From NCBI GenBank assembly GCA_032718475.1, contig JAUCBJ010005522.1:1-64000 (forward strand): a DNA stretch of 64,000 nt. Reading direction: 5' to 3'. The notes beneath the pieces were generated by a model. That model saw nothing but the letters and a program-made list of their open reading frames with translations, was not told the origin of the DNA and did no database searches. Both the position numbers and the translations under genes were made by a program. This document shows, piece after piece, positions 33,975-45,477 of this stretch; within the stretch, counting starts at the first letter, position 1; every line of letters begins with the position of its first letter. Source of the stretch: Nemertoderma westbladi (taxonomy: Eukaryota; Xenacoelomorpha; Nemertodermatida; Nemertodermatidae).

Positions 33975-34974
33975 TGGAATCTATCACGAAATCTATCAGC
34001 TGATTTAATGTCGATGTGGAGCTTTCTTAACTTTCTTTGTTCGGCTCACTCGACCAATCAGAGCGATTTTCATTTTATTTGCACAGAAGCCTACGGGAAA
34101 TCGCGCAATGCATGACGGTCTTTGTTTACCTTTTCCTGAGCCCCAGAACATCGGCTTTGGAATTATTCTGAGTTTCAGACTTTAGCCAAACATTAGAAGG
34201 CTTTGATTATAGGAACATTTTTTGATATAACTGTTATCACGGTACAGTCCAGTCAACTCAATGCATTACGTCCTACCCAACTTTCACCGCATTATTTTAC
34301 TTCTGTTTACTGTCGGTTATTAATTGTTATAAGTTGATGGATATGTTGTTATATTTGGAGAATATCGATAAATAATCATAAAACCCCAATCTTCTTGATA
34401 TACTGAAGGTAAGAGGGACCAGTTACCTGTAGCAACTGCGACTTACATTATAGTGGTTTTGGAGTGAATGGAAAGCTATTTCATAATCCCTACATGTGTC
34501 AGTTGCTATTCTCCTTATATATGATCAAATTTAGTGAAGGTCGGCAGATCAGTGTGCAGCAGTGTGCGGTAGTGTGCAGGAGTGTGACCGATAACAAAGC
34601 ATTTCCTAAAGAATGCGCTTTATACGAAAATCATTAGCCATCCCGTTGTGTTTAGTGCAAGTCATAACTCTGTTTACATACTTAGAGCGCCACGTCCTAA
34701 AGGAACTTTTTAATATTTCCCGAAAGTGAATAATATTTGTCAGAGATATTATAGTAATGAGCAATCGAATAATACAGTAAGTCTACACCGCAATAAGGTC
34801 AGAGCATCCGAATCCAGTCTCCCTTAACTGTGGGTGAATGGTCGCGCATAGGCTGGCTTCGGCTAATGTAACTTTATGTGCACCAAATACTTGTTATAGG
34901 CTAAAGTCGATTTATAAACTAGAAGACACCTAAAATTGGCAGGTTAAACTGCTAAAGGTCTAAAAGCGCGAACA
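33975..34974 (+). repeat. 5' LTR of the large element
   Basis: About 1000 bases colinear with 51141-53043. Shared blocks include ACCAATCAGA near 34053, CAGAACATCGGCTT, GGTAAGAGGGACC and AATTGGCAGGTTAAACTGCT near the end. Boundaries TGGAA and GAACA were chosen where homology to the 3' copy stops. A canonical TGG-type primer binding site is not evident right after it. Confidence 0.72.
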
Positions 34975-36953
34975 ATAACAGTTATAGATTTTTCCTTTAT
35001 TGCACAGTAGACAATAAATACAGTTTACTATTGTTCTGGTAAGAACAATAACAGTTATCCTAGTTTCTTTATTGCAACGTAGGCAATAAGTCGAAAGTAA
35101 CCTGTAGGCCTGACTGCCTAACCACCCGAACCGGTACTTACAGCAGTACAGGTACTAGTATTATTTCGATTGTGATATTGTATATTGGTAGGCTGTTTAA
35201 GAGATTAGGGACTGTACACCCCTTGTTTCTTTTGGAGCTTATTTATTTCTGTCAGTTTTATTTATCTGTAAGTTTATATTGAGCAGAAGGTGTGTAAGCC
35301 CGCTCAAATTGTACAAATAATTTGTAGGCTGGACTGTTGTCTGACTGTTGTTGAGTCTGAAGGGATTGCGTGTGTGTAGAGTGTATGTCCGATAAAGTAC
35401 TAGTTAGGAACGTGGGGGCATCCAGTGCTGTAAGGTAAATCCCCCCCGAAAGAATAAGTACTACTCGGTTAGAACGCATACTAACTAACCATTTCAGAGT
35501 CTGCATATACTGTAGTTTATTTAGGCTTGATAGTAGTCTGCCAGCGTTTGGTTTGTATTTTATTTGTGTAGTCTGTACGGGTAGCGTAATATTTATTATT
35601 CAGAGTTTATGCGATTATTCGCAACATACACAACCCCAAGTTTATTCCTACAGTAATTGTGCTTGTTATACATACCGTTATAGTTAAATTAACCCCGGTA
35701 CTACATCAGGGCTGTTTGGCGTAGGTAAAGACTGGTGATTTTATGCTCTAGTCACTCCAGCAGATACCGTGGTTCTTTTAGCTGTACAAGTATCTTTAAC
35801 TGCTGGTTATTTGTTGTATAAGTATTTGTACCTAATTTAGGGTTTAGTGTACAGTACTTCCTGAAGGTAATTAGTGTGTAGGCAGTATATTTGTGTTGTA
35901 AAGTGGTTAATAGGCACGTTAGCTCTGGTTGGCTGCGGTAATTAACTTCTAGGTAAGGACACTCCGGGTACATAACGTAGTACTTATAGAGCTGTAGAGC
36001 TAAAGACTATAAGTCGTCAGACGGTGGTATTTTCTTATCTGGACAACGCAATATATTTACTACTGCTTAATTATTTTCAAATACCGTAGTTTCCTGTCCG
36101 TTTGTAAGAACCAGAAATTCTAACTCCTTGTTAGGCTGGTTTGTAGATTTCCTGCAAAATTACCCTAAAATTTGTACATGTAACTTTTGTGTTTATTTAG
36201 AGATTGTAATCTCACATAGTAATTGTATGTAAATTGTAGTGATAAGTAACTTAGTAAAGTAGAATAATTTTTATTAGTGTCCAACAAGTAGCACTTCACT
36301 GAGAGCGTTCAGCTTCTGTGCAGTGACTCCTTAACGAGAAATAATAACATTTATTTCAAACATTGACAAAACACATTATACAGGTATATATATATACATT
36401 ATAAATTAACTCAAACCGATTTATAAAATAGTAGGCCTGTTATATATCAATTAGGTCTTAATATCAGTTGAGCTACTGCTTGATAACAGTAATAAAGTAA
36501 AGGAAAGTAACCCTAAAATTCATAAATTCAGTTATTCTAAAATAATTGACATTACCGGTATTTATATTAGGCTTATTATATTTATTTCTATAAATTTTGG
36601 TTGAGATTATATACCAATATTCTGTAATTAATCCTAGTCTATAATCATACTTTATATCTACTATAAGTGTATGCTGTATAGCGGTATTTACGATAGGCTT
36701 ATTGTATTTATTTCTATAAATTTATGCTGAAATTATATACCGGTATTCTGTGACAAATCCTAGTCTGTAATAATACTTATATATATACTAATATAGTATA
36801 AGTGTATACCGGTATTTTAATATATTGTATATATATCACTTTAAACTGAGTAACGGTATCGGTAATTGATCACTAGGCTTACAGTTGATACTGAATTACT
36901 AGATTTGCTTTAACTGTCGTTATAGTAGTAGGCATTCAACTGTACAATCAAAC
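34975..36953 (+). other. Leader between 5' LTR and gag, with local duplications
   Basis: Non-coding by eye. An about 65-bp unit starting GAACAATAACAGTTAT is repeated (34970-35040 and 35042-35100). An about 136-bp unit (TATTTATATTAGGCTTATT...) is repeated at about 36555-36690 and 36690-36830. Such repeats are common in long retroelement leaders, but no function can be assigned. Confidence 0.55.
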
Positions 36954-39900
36954 ATGGCTGACACAAAGCAAACTCTATCAGATAGTCTCCTAGAAAGAAC
37001 AGTCTGCGACTCAGACAGGAGTGCTGAACATCTGAGACCGAAGTCCAAGTCCCCTCCTACTGTAAGAAAGGTCATCCCTTCAGTAGTAGTACCAGACCCT
37101 AGGCTAGTCAAGCACCGTAGGTCTATTATAGGCACTCGGGCTCAAGTCAAGCGGGACCAAGAGGCAGCTGTTAAAGAGCAGCAACACCCGAACCGGGAAC
37201 TTATTTCCTAGCGACCCGATAGCTCCAGTAGTTCAGACACTGTAGAGTTGACACCCGAGATCGGAGCAAGGATGGCAGAAGCGGTTTATTCGGATCCACT
37301 TCTCATTCTTCCTGCAGCCGTACTCACTAGGGTATTGATTGCGGTGGAGGAACATCAAATCGATTGGGCGAGAAGTAAGCGATCGACCAAGGACAGTTAT
37401 GCGGGATACACAATGGAGGAACTGAAGTCTATTGTCGAGATGCAATGGAACTTCCCCGGACCCGGACTCCCGTTTAACTTATCGGAAGCTGCCTGGGAAG
37501 ACTTATACAGGATGGGAGTGGTAAAGGACACTAGAGATCCAGCTGTGTGGAAGAGGTCGGCAGCAGGATATGTACAGGGATTCTTCAGCTCTTTGGAGCG
37601 ATTAGAGGAACAACTGTTTCAACAACCCCAAGGACCTCAAGAGCAGGGAGAGCTGCTTTATCAAGTTCGAGAACGAATCTTACGGATCAGACTATTCCTT
37701 TCCGCCTTTGAGGAAGCCTCGAAAAGAAGCCAAGACACGTTGTTGCAAGTTGCCGTAAAGACTTGGTTCCAACGGGTGAGTCTTAAAGTCCAAGGAACGA
37801 CAATGTAAATTTCAGCTAACTGAGCGCGCAACCCATGGAGAATCAACAGACGCTACCTTTTCTCAAGTGGAAAGCGAAGCGACATCGGAGAAACCTCAGA
37901 AGAAGGATGCTATTGACATCTATCTGTCGGACTATCAACGATTTATAGGTGACAAAGAGTTAAGGAGACGGCTAACTGGACTTCACCCTAATAGTGAGGG
38001 AGCCAAGTTTGTGATAGACTCATTAGATGCGGAAATGTTAGCCGTGGACCAGGCTAAATTTGATGAAAGCATACGCATCGCTAGGGTCCAAGAAGTGCAG
38101 CTAAAGAAAAAACAGATAATATGGAAAATCTTCAAGAGAAGCAAGACTACTTAAATAAACAGAGAACAGCTAGTCAGATGCAGATGATAAGTCGATCTAC
38201 TCCCAAGAGACAGGGATTTACATCATCTGATGAAGGCGATACAACCGATCCTGAAGGCGGAGGAAATAGATCTCGTTCCAGCAGACGTAGAAGAACGCCG
38301 CACCGTCAGAAATTGCCTAATTTGCCCCCAGCTGTGAGAAGGCAACTAGCTAGTGTAGACTTAGGTAGTACAGAACCCACAGACCAAATTATTAGAGTAG
38401 AAAGACTCCCTACTATAGTAGATGAGCCTGAAATAATTAGGCCTGTTCTCAAAGCCACCCCCTCTGTGATAGAGACCCCTGTACTTCCAGAACCAAACTC
38501 TAAATTCCCTTTGCACAGTACTAAACTACCTGTGCCCAGTAGAATAGCACCTGAATCTGTCCCAGTCCTGGACGCCGTCAATGATTTGTCGCCCGTCGTC
38601 CCTCGTCTACCCGCTACTATGTTGGCGGCTCCCGCTTCGGCGGTAGAGTGGGTGGATGAGCGACGGCAGGGGATGGATCTCCTGCTCGGACAATTGGAGG
38701 AAAATCGATTACGTTCCTCCCAGCAGGTCCAAGAAATGGAAGGGACTGTTCAGCAGTTAAAGGGAACAGTAAGAGAGGGTAGGTTAGAGTTGCAAGAAGT
38801 GCAGCAGAGTATCGCTTTAGAACGCGATAAATTGGTAAATATACAAAGGGGTATACCACCACCCCCTGTTACAATGTGTCAACCTGTTAGGTCTGAAGTA
38901 TTTCATGCGCAAGGTGTGGAGCCTACACGCATCTATACTGCTAGTGAAGTAGAAACTCCTATAGTAAACCCTATTAAGGGTAATTATAAACCTGTTGATA
39001 ATGATATTCCACATAGACCTGATCATAATCCGAGAAATTTATATACCGATAACTCGATATTAAATAATACGATGGCCCAAGAAAGTTTTACGCGTCAAAT
39101 GGCTAGAACTGAAGCCTGTCAAGCGGTAAAGGTGGGAGAGATCGTCAATTTCAATGGAGATGAGATGAAATGGTTACCTTTTAATGAATATTACAAAGAT
39201 AACATACAGAACTCTGTACTATCTAATGGAGAGAAACTTAGATTCCTCATCGAGTGCTTGGAAGGACCTCCCAAGTTAATGGCGTTAAAGTTTATTGGAC
39301 ATCCAGATGGATTGCGACAAGTTTGGGATACACTAAACATCAGGTATGGTAATAGGACAAACATAGCTAGGTATTTGTATGTGAAATTAGTAGCGCTCCA
39401 AAAGTTTCTTAGCAGCGGGATTATAGAGTTTTCCGATGAGATTCAGGAGATCTGTAGACAATTAGATTGGCTAGGTAAGTCTCATGAATATCAGAGTTCT
39501 ATGGTTATTGGAGCCGTAGCATCTACCTTGCCAAAAGGTGAAGTGGGTACTGGTTGGGACAAAAGAGTTCTATATATGATGGAACAACAACAAAGAGACC
39601 CTACCATGGCTGATCTCATGTCATTCTTAAATGGAGAGGTAAAATTACAGCTCCTAAAGCAGTCCCGAGAGAAGACACCGGAAAATAAGGTGAGTGAAAA
39701 ACCCGTTTCTAGGAGAAAGGTAACACCAGTGTGTTATACAGACGACGGCGAAAGCCAGACCTCTCAAGAGGAGAACAGCGGGAAAGACACCGACAGATCT
39801 TATTTTGTCAACAAAGCACCTAAACATGTAAGTAAATTTAAGTCTCGAACCAGTGACAGGAGAGAACAGCTAACAAAACTCCTCCTACATCTCCTAAGAG

Positions 39901-40300
39901 AATTCATGGAAGAAAGCCCGAGGAAAGAACAAGTGTGCACAACACTACCCAAGGTAAAGTAAGTAACATCAAACCCAAATGTGCATTGTGCGACGGGCCC
40001 CATCGTTTAAGTGTATGTGATGAATTCTTAAAGAAATCCCTAAAGGATAGACGTGATGTCATGTGGGATAAGCGGTTGTGTTATAATTGTCTCAGACAAG
40101 GACACCAATGGCAAACCTGTTACTCCGACGCGAAGTGTGCAAAGTGCGGCGCGAAACATCATATCTTGCTGCACACAGAATTTGAAAGAACCAGCACGAG
40201 TCAGGTAAGTGAGTCCGAACTACATGTCCAATTCAGTGATGTGAACGACACTGACCACAGCTCTGAGATGGAAGGATTTTACACTGACGAATTCTCCTGA
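36954..40300 (+). pseudogene. BEL/Pao gag remnant, broken by several frameshifts and stops
   Basis: Pieces in order: 36954-37211 (basic N-terminus, MADTKQTLSD...), 37248-37808, 37867-38154, 38121-39962 and 39935-40300, in three different frames. The 38121-39962 piece has a coiled coil (LQEVQQSIALERDKLVNIQ) and a capsid-like DUF1759-type segment (VNFNGDEMKWLPFNEYYKDN, then LRFLIECLEGPPKLMALKF). The last piece has BEL/Pao-type Cys-His knuckles (CALCDGPHRLSVC, CYNCLRQGHQWQTC, CAKCGAKHHILLH). Gag would package element RNA. The part before the DUF1759-like segment is unusually long. Breaks at about 37211, 37808, 38130 and 39945 make it non-functional. Confidence 0.78.
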
Positions 40301-40328
40301 ACTTAAGGGAGAACTACTAAAGAAGTGG

Positions 40329-42775
40329 ATGAAATGGGAAGATTCTCCACCATCCATCGAGAACTTTACGATTTCCCATTCATATTTCGGTCACGTTCTC
40401 CCCACGTATTTGTGGGTATGTGCGTATGTGTTTGGAGACGCCAGCGATATGGGAATAGGTATAGTAGCCTACCTGAGGGTTGAAACTCCGGATGAAATTA
40501 AAGTCGCCTTGGTTACTTCTAGGGCCTTGATAAACAACAAGCTACGAGTTCCTCGAGCGGAGTTAAAGGCGGCCCTATACGCTACAGCCATCGGCCGGAA
40601 TGTAACAGAACAGATCGACTATCCACTGGAGAAAACTGTCTATTGGACTGATGCTTTACTCGTTTTGGAGTATATAACCAATGAAGTCTGTCAGTTCAGC
40701 GTCTTCGTTACCAACAGAGTAGCCATTATACTTAGTCACACTAATGTAGATCAATGGAGACATTGCCCTGGGACGATTAATCCAGCCGACATCGCCTCCA
40801 GAGGAGCAACTCCTCAAGAACTGATAGATACTCCAGATTGGTTAGGTGGACCCAACTTCCTAAGTAAAGAAGAAGATGAATGGCCTCCTCATCTCACCAC
40901 GGCTGAGATTAGACAAGCCAAGGGAGCGGAGAAATTCAAACCCAAAACCCGGACGAGTAAATCGAAGTTATTTAAACCCGTGATAGATCTGTCTGTTCTA
41001 CACATTTCCGGAGACGACGCTGTGGATCTAAACTCCCCCGCCACAAATAAATCTGTTGTGGAAATTAGAGAAAGAGACTGGAAATCTGGAACACCAGACG
41101 TCTCGCAGGGACTCTCACCTCTCCTGCAGAGAGTGATAAATCACTATAGCTCCTGGAATCGGCTATGTAAGGCCGTCGTGTATTTGAAGCGATGCTTCCA
41201 TCATCACTACTCCAGGACAAAGATCGCTAGTGATACCACTCCACTGACATCTGCGCAGGTCCATACTATTAAAGATCTTCCCAAATACAAGGTATCAGAT
41301 AGGTTTCTGACGGAGAAGATCAGTTACCAGGAGCATGAAGAAACCAATAAGCAGATACTGAGACTCCTGCAATGCTATGAAGATTCCGATAAGTATTTCC
41401 TGTTGTTGAGAAATCCACAGATGCGCTTAAGGGATCGTTTCTCTAGCACAATGATAGATGGGTTAATACGTGTTAGAGGGAAATTAACTAATGCTCCATT
41501 ATCCTTTGACACTAAGTTTCCCATACTCATTAGAAATCTTGAAATACAAATCAAGATGATTGTAGATGTTCACAGTAGACTTTACCATGCTGGTAGAGAA
41601 CGAGTTCTTAGCGAAATTCGAACTCGCTATTATTTTCATAAACCCCGTAGAGCTCTGAACCAAGTTCTTAGGAACTGTATACCCTGTAGGAAAGCATTCA
41701 GTAGGCCTTTAACACAGCGAGAGGCAGAATTACCTAGGGAACGAGTAAGCTTCTATGAACCACCCTTTACTAATACCGGTGTGGATTTATTTGGCCCTAT
41801 TGAAGTATACCGTGCTAGGACTATAGTCAAGCGATGGTGTGTCATCTTTGTCTGTATGACTTGTAGAGCGATCCATCTAGACATGGTGAACGATCTATCT
41901 ACCAACAGCTTCATACTGAGTTTACGCCGACAGATCGCTCGCTTTGGAACTAGCAACACGATGAGATCTGATAAGGGAACGAACTTCATTGGCGCCAATA
42001 ATGAGATCAAGGCTTACGTTAGAGATTGGAACCAAAGACAGGTGGACGATCAGCTAAGGGTAACAGCATCTAGCTGGACCTTCAACGCCGCCGACGCCCC
42101 TTGGTTGGGAGGAAGTTGGGAGAGATTAATAAGGAGCATGAAGACCGCATTTCACTTTATAGTGTCGTGCCGCGCGTATCTCACCGACGAACTTTTGCGG
42201 ACGTTAATGGAAGAAATCGCCGCCTATCTTAACGAAAGACCGCTTATGCCAGTCTCATCGAGTCCCAACTCCCTGGAAGTGCGAACACCCGCGCACTTCC
42301 TACTGAAGAAGCCATGCTCCCACGATCGGAAATCACAGACGGAGACGAATACTGCCAACAAACTTGGCAACTTATGCAGTTATTATCCCGTCGTTTCGCT
42401 GACCATTTCGAAAAACATTATCTGCCTACGCTACAACTTCGAACCAAGTGGTTTGCGCAGCAAGAAAACGTCAGCGCCGGAGACATGGTCCTTATTGTGG
42501 AATCAGATCTTCCACGTAAGCGGTGGCAGACAGGTCGTATCATTGAGACTCATATCTCCGATGATGGTTTAGTGCGATCGGTAGAACTCGTCGTCATGCG
42601 ACGTAACTTTAAGAAACCTGGAATTGTATTCGAAACGCAGCAACTCAATCGCCCAGTTGGTCGTTTATGTTTACTGGAAAGAGACAGAGAACTATCCGGA
42701 AACTATGGAAGGCAAGATACTCTTCCCACGACCACCTCCCTAATCCAACAAACATCTAGGGACTCCCCAACGTAA
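40329..42775 (+). pseudogene. BEL/Pao pol remnant: RNase H and integrase, protease and RT missing
   Basis: Frame 40329-42572 starts just before the RNase H-like block (YVFGDASDMGIGIVAYLR, RVPRAELKAALYA, VYWTDALLVLEYI), then CPGTINPADIASRG and DWLGGPNFL typical of BEL/Pao. The integrase follows: zinc region (HSRLYHAGRERVLSEIRTRY... CIPCRKAF), core Asp in NTGVDLFGPI, Asp in MRSDKGTNFIGA and Glu region APWLGGSWERLIRSM. Near 42312 the frame shifts to 42314-42775, which carries the C-terminal domain (VSAGDMVLIVESDLPRKRW). Protease and RT, normally between the gag zinc knuckles and RNase H, are absent: only about 30 bases separate the two frames. Internal deletion or a nonautonomous derivative. Confidence 0.82.
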
Positions 42776-44178
42776 CAGCGTCTGGAGTGGGTGTGTGACT
42801 ATATTATTTTATATTGTTTTTATTATTTTTATATTTATGTATGTATTATTATGTAATTTTATTATAATCGTTTTCTTTAATTTTATTTAGCAGAATGTTA
42901 TTTTAGCGATTATTCAGTAGATTAGTGCAATATATATTTGTGTTTATTACTTAATTACTTACATTATATATTTAGTGCAACGGCGAGAAATAATTCTTTT
43001 TTCTCTTTCCTTACTGTCCGTATCATATTATAAATGCATGACTACAGTAAGATGAAATATACGTACTTATTAAAGTACAATAAAGCTCCTACTATACTCG
43101 AGTATTATTGGTAAGTAGAGTATTAGGAATTCAAAGTTCAGATCCTCGTGTCTCGGCTAAACTAAGCTCTGGGTAGACCTTGGAAACGACTTGCCTCTTC
43201 TCACTGACATTGTTCTTTGCAATATTGCTCTCATACCGTATATTAAATAATACATATAGTAGCGTGATGTCCCTTTAACAGTAGCGTACAATGCAAAATA
43301 AATCTGTCAAACCCTTTGACCATCTACCATTCTAGTCGATTAAGATATCGTGGCACCCACTGATATACTTGAAAGACAAAACTCTAGAATCAGTGGTTAA
43401 CGTCCCCAGACAAGTTCTGGAATAAATCGGTGCCCATCTTAAATATTACATAGTTAATATTTATAAAAATCTATTAAACAAATGTTATAATAGAGTAAAT
43501 GCATACAAATAAACTCTAAGGAGTTTGTAAACCAAGAAAATCTATAAATCAAAATCTGTCAAAATTTAGATCCTTTAAAATTCTAGTCGATTAAGATATC
43601 GTAGCACTTACCGATACTCCTAAAAGGACAAATTTCCTAGAATCAAGGATCCCAATCCCCAGACATGCTCTGGAATAAAATTGCGCCTATTTGATATTAA
43701 ATAATAAAATTTACGGGAATAATTTTAAATTCATATCCTCTCATGAATTTGATAAATTGTCATTTTATACAATTTCTAACATTCCCAAAATTCCATTAAT
43801 TAATAGATCATGGGAGCGGAGATTCACCCTATTAAGTATATTAGTGTGCGAGAATCTCCAATATATAGTCAATAGCCGATAAAATTCATAAAATCATGTA
43901 TAAAGGGGAATATTGACAATGAAAGAATTACCATTAAATAGCATCCCAGATCTGTATGCATGAGAATTACCCTAATTCTACTGCTAGCTTTCCATAATGT
44001 CACCATGGCAACAACCACGCTAGAATTAGAAGCGAGTTAAAAGAACAATAAAGGCTTGCCCCATTGAATAGCATACGGAATAAATAGCCCACTGCTAGTA
44101 TCCAGGGATACATAATAATAACGTGGCATTCTGGAAGGCACTTGACTAACGGACAAATGGCCCGAATGTGTACAATTT
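42776..44178. other. Non-coding stretch with a spaced 175-bp duplication
   Basis: 43297-43470 and 43553-43722 are two diverged copies of the same sequence, sharing ATTCTAGTCGATTAAGATAT, then CAAGTTCTGGAATAA/CATGCTCTGGAATAA. No coding frame. This is probably part of the large element between pol and the extra ORFs, cut by the gypsy insertion. Confidence 0.6.
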
Positions 44179-44183
44179 GTGAC
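44179..44183. repeat. Left target-site duplication GTGAC of the gypsy element
   Basis: GTGAC directly precedes the 5' LTR and recurs at 49023-49027 directly after the 3' LTR. A 5-bp duplication is usual for Ty3/gypsy integrases. Confidence 0.9.
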
Positions 44184-44368
44184 TGTGTAGTATCACCATA
44201 AGCCCTACGCCTATGGCCCGCTAGATGGCGTAGCTTATCTTATTATTATTATATTATGTTCTATGATATCGGTACATCCTTCCTGATTATACAGCAGTAC
44301 ATACTTACTACTGCAGTACTGTACTACGACTGTCTGCATTGCTGCACCCTGCCCCCCCTGATTAGTCA
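44184..44368 (+). repeat. 5' LTR of the gypsy element (185 bp)
   Basis: Starts TG, ends CA. Contains TATTATTATTATATTATG as a possible TATA region at about 44238-44257. The sequence right after it (TGCGCAGCTTTAGG) is not a normal TGG-type primer binding site, so priming is unclear. Confidence 0.95.
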
Positions 44369-45477
44369 TGCGCAGCTTTAGGTTCGACCTACCTACACCA
44401 CCCAACTCACTCAACGCCAATCTGCCAACACTACTGAAGATGTCGGACCACCGCGATCCGAGAAGCTTCATTCTTCGAGGTAATCCGCCCCCGTTCGACA
44501 TCGAAACCGAGCGCCTCACCTGGGCGTTATGGCGCGACGAATGGGAGGCCTTCCTCGTCACCTCCGGCCTGGAGAACCTCCACGAAGCCGACCCCGCCGC
44601 CCAACCCGACCCAGCTCTATCGGCAGTCCTCCTCCGCGCTACCCAGCGACAACGACGAGCCGCCCTCATGACCGCCTTTACGCGCGCCACCAACGCCGTG
44701 GTCAAGGGACTCGCCCTCACTCCGGAGGAGAACTGTAACGCCACCACCGTCATCGATAGACTGGAAGTCCACATCGACGGCGGGACGAACGTCCGCGTCC
44801 ACCGCCAGGAACTCTCCCGTCGCCAAAGACTCCCCGAGGAAACCCCGGAGACGTTCCTCGTCCACCTCCGCGACCTCGCCACCAAGTGCCGGTTCGTCGC
44901 CCTCCCCACCGCGGAGGCGCACCTCAACGACCGGTTGCTCGACCAGTTCGTGGCGGGGTTCAACGACCGCGAGGTGACGGAGCAACTCCTCCGCCTCGAG
45001 AACGGAGCGACCCTCTCCGACGCTCTCAGGCGGGCCCAATCCGTTTGGATGGCGCGGAAGGACGCCGCCTCCTTCAACACCGCCACCCCCAATGCCACCG
45101 CATCCCGCAGCGTGGCGACCCACCCTGCTCCGACGCCGGGAGGCCGGCGCACCCACAACCGTCGCAACCAACTGCAACCGCCCACCCTCTGCCGCCAGTG
45201 CGGATACACGCCGCACCCGGCCGGAAAGACGTGCCCGGGAATAAAGGCAACGTGCCGCCACTGCGGCACGACTGGGCACTACGACCGGATGTGCCCGACC
45301 AACTCCGGCGAACCGCGCGCCCACGCTGCCACCGGCACGCCGACGACTCATGCACCACGGCGAACCGCGCCGAGGTGTGGTCCATCCTGGCGGGCGCCGA
45401 ACTGGAAGACGCCCCCATCGTCTCGGTTATGGAGTCCCTGGAGCCTCTGGAGACCGTCACCGTCGGGTTCCAGGTGA
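44368..45477 (+). CDS. gypsy Gag-like protein
   Basis: 369 codons if read from an ATG that straddles the LTR edge. The ATG at 44440 (MSDHRDPRSFILRG, residue 25) is a more natural start. The protein is Arg/Pro/Thr-rich, with a capsid-like central part (ERLTWALWRDEWEAFLVTSG, then VHRQELSRRQRLPEETPETF). It ends in one good CCHC zinc knuckle, CRHCGTTGHYDRMC (about 45254-45295), preceded by a second Cys pair (CRQCGYTPHPAGKTC). Gag would assemble particles and bind RNA. pol lies in the -1 frame relative to it and the frames overlap to 45477. No obvious slippery heptamer was seen in the last part. Confidence 0.85.
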   Translation: MRSFRFDLPTPPNSLNANLPTLLKMSDHRDPRSFILRGNPPPFDIETERLTWALWRDEWEAFLVTSGLENLHEADPAAQPDPALSAVLLRATQRQRRAALMTAFTRATNAVVKGLALTPEENCNATTVIDRLEVHIDGGTNVRVHRQELSRRQRLPEETPETFLVHLRDLATKCRFVALPTAEAHLNDRLLDQFVAGFNDREVTEQLLRLENGATLSDALRRAQSVWMARKDAASFNTATPNATASRSVATHPAPTPGGRRTHNRRNQLQPPTLCRQCGYTPHPAGKTCPGIKATCRHCGTTGHYDRMCPTNSGEPRAHAATGTPTTHAPRRTAPRCGPSWRAPNWKTPPSSRLWSPWSLWRPSPSGSR

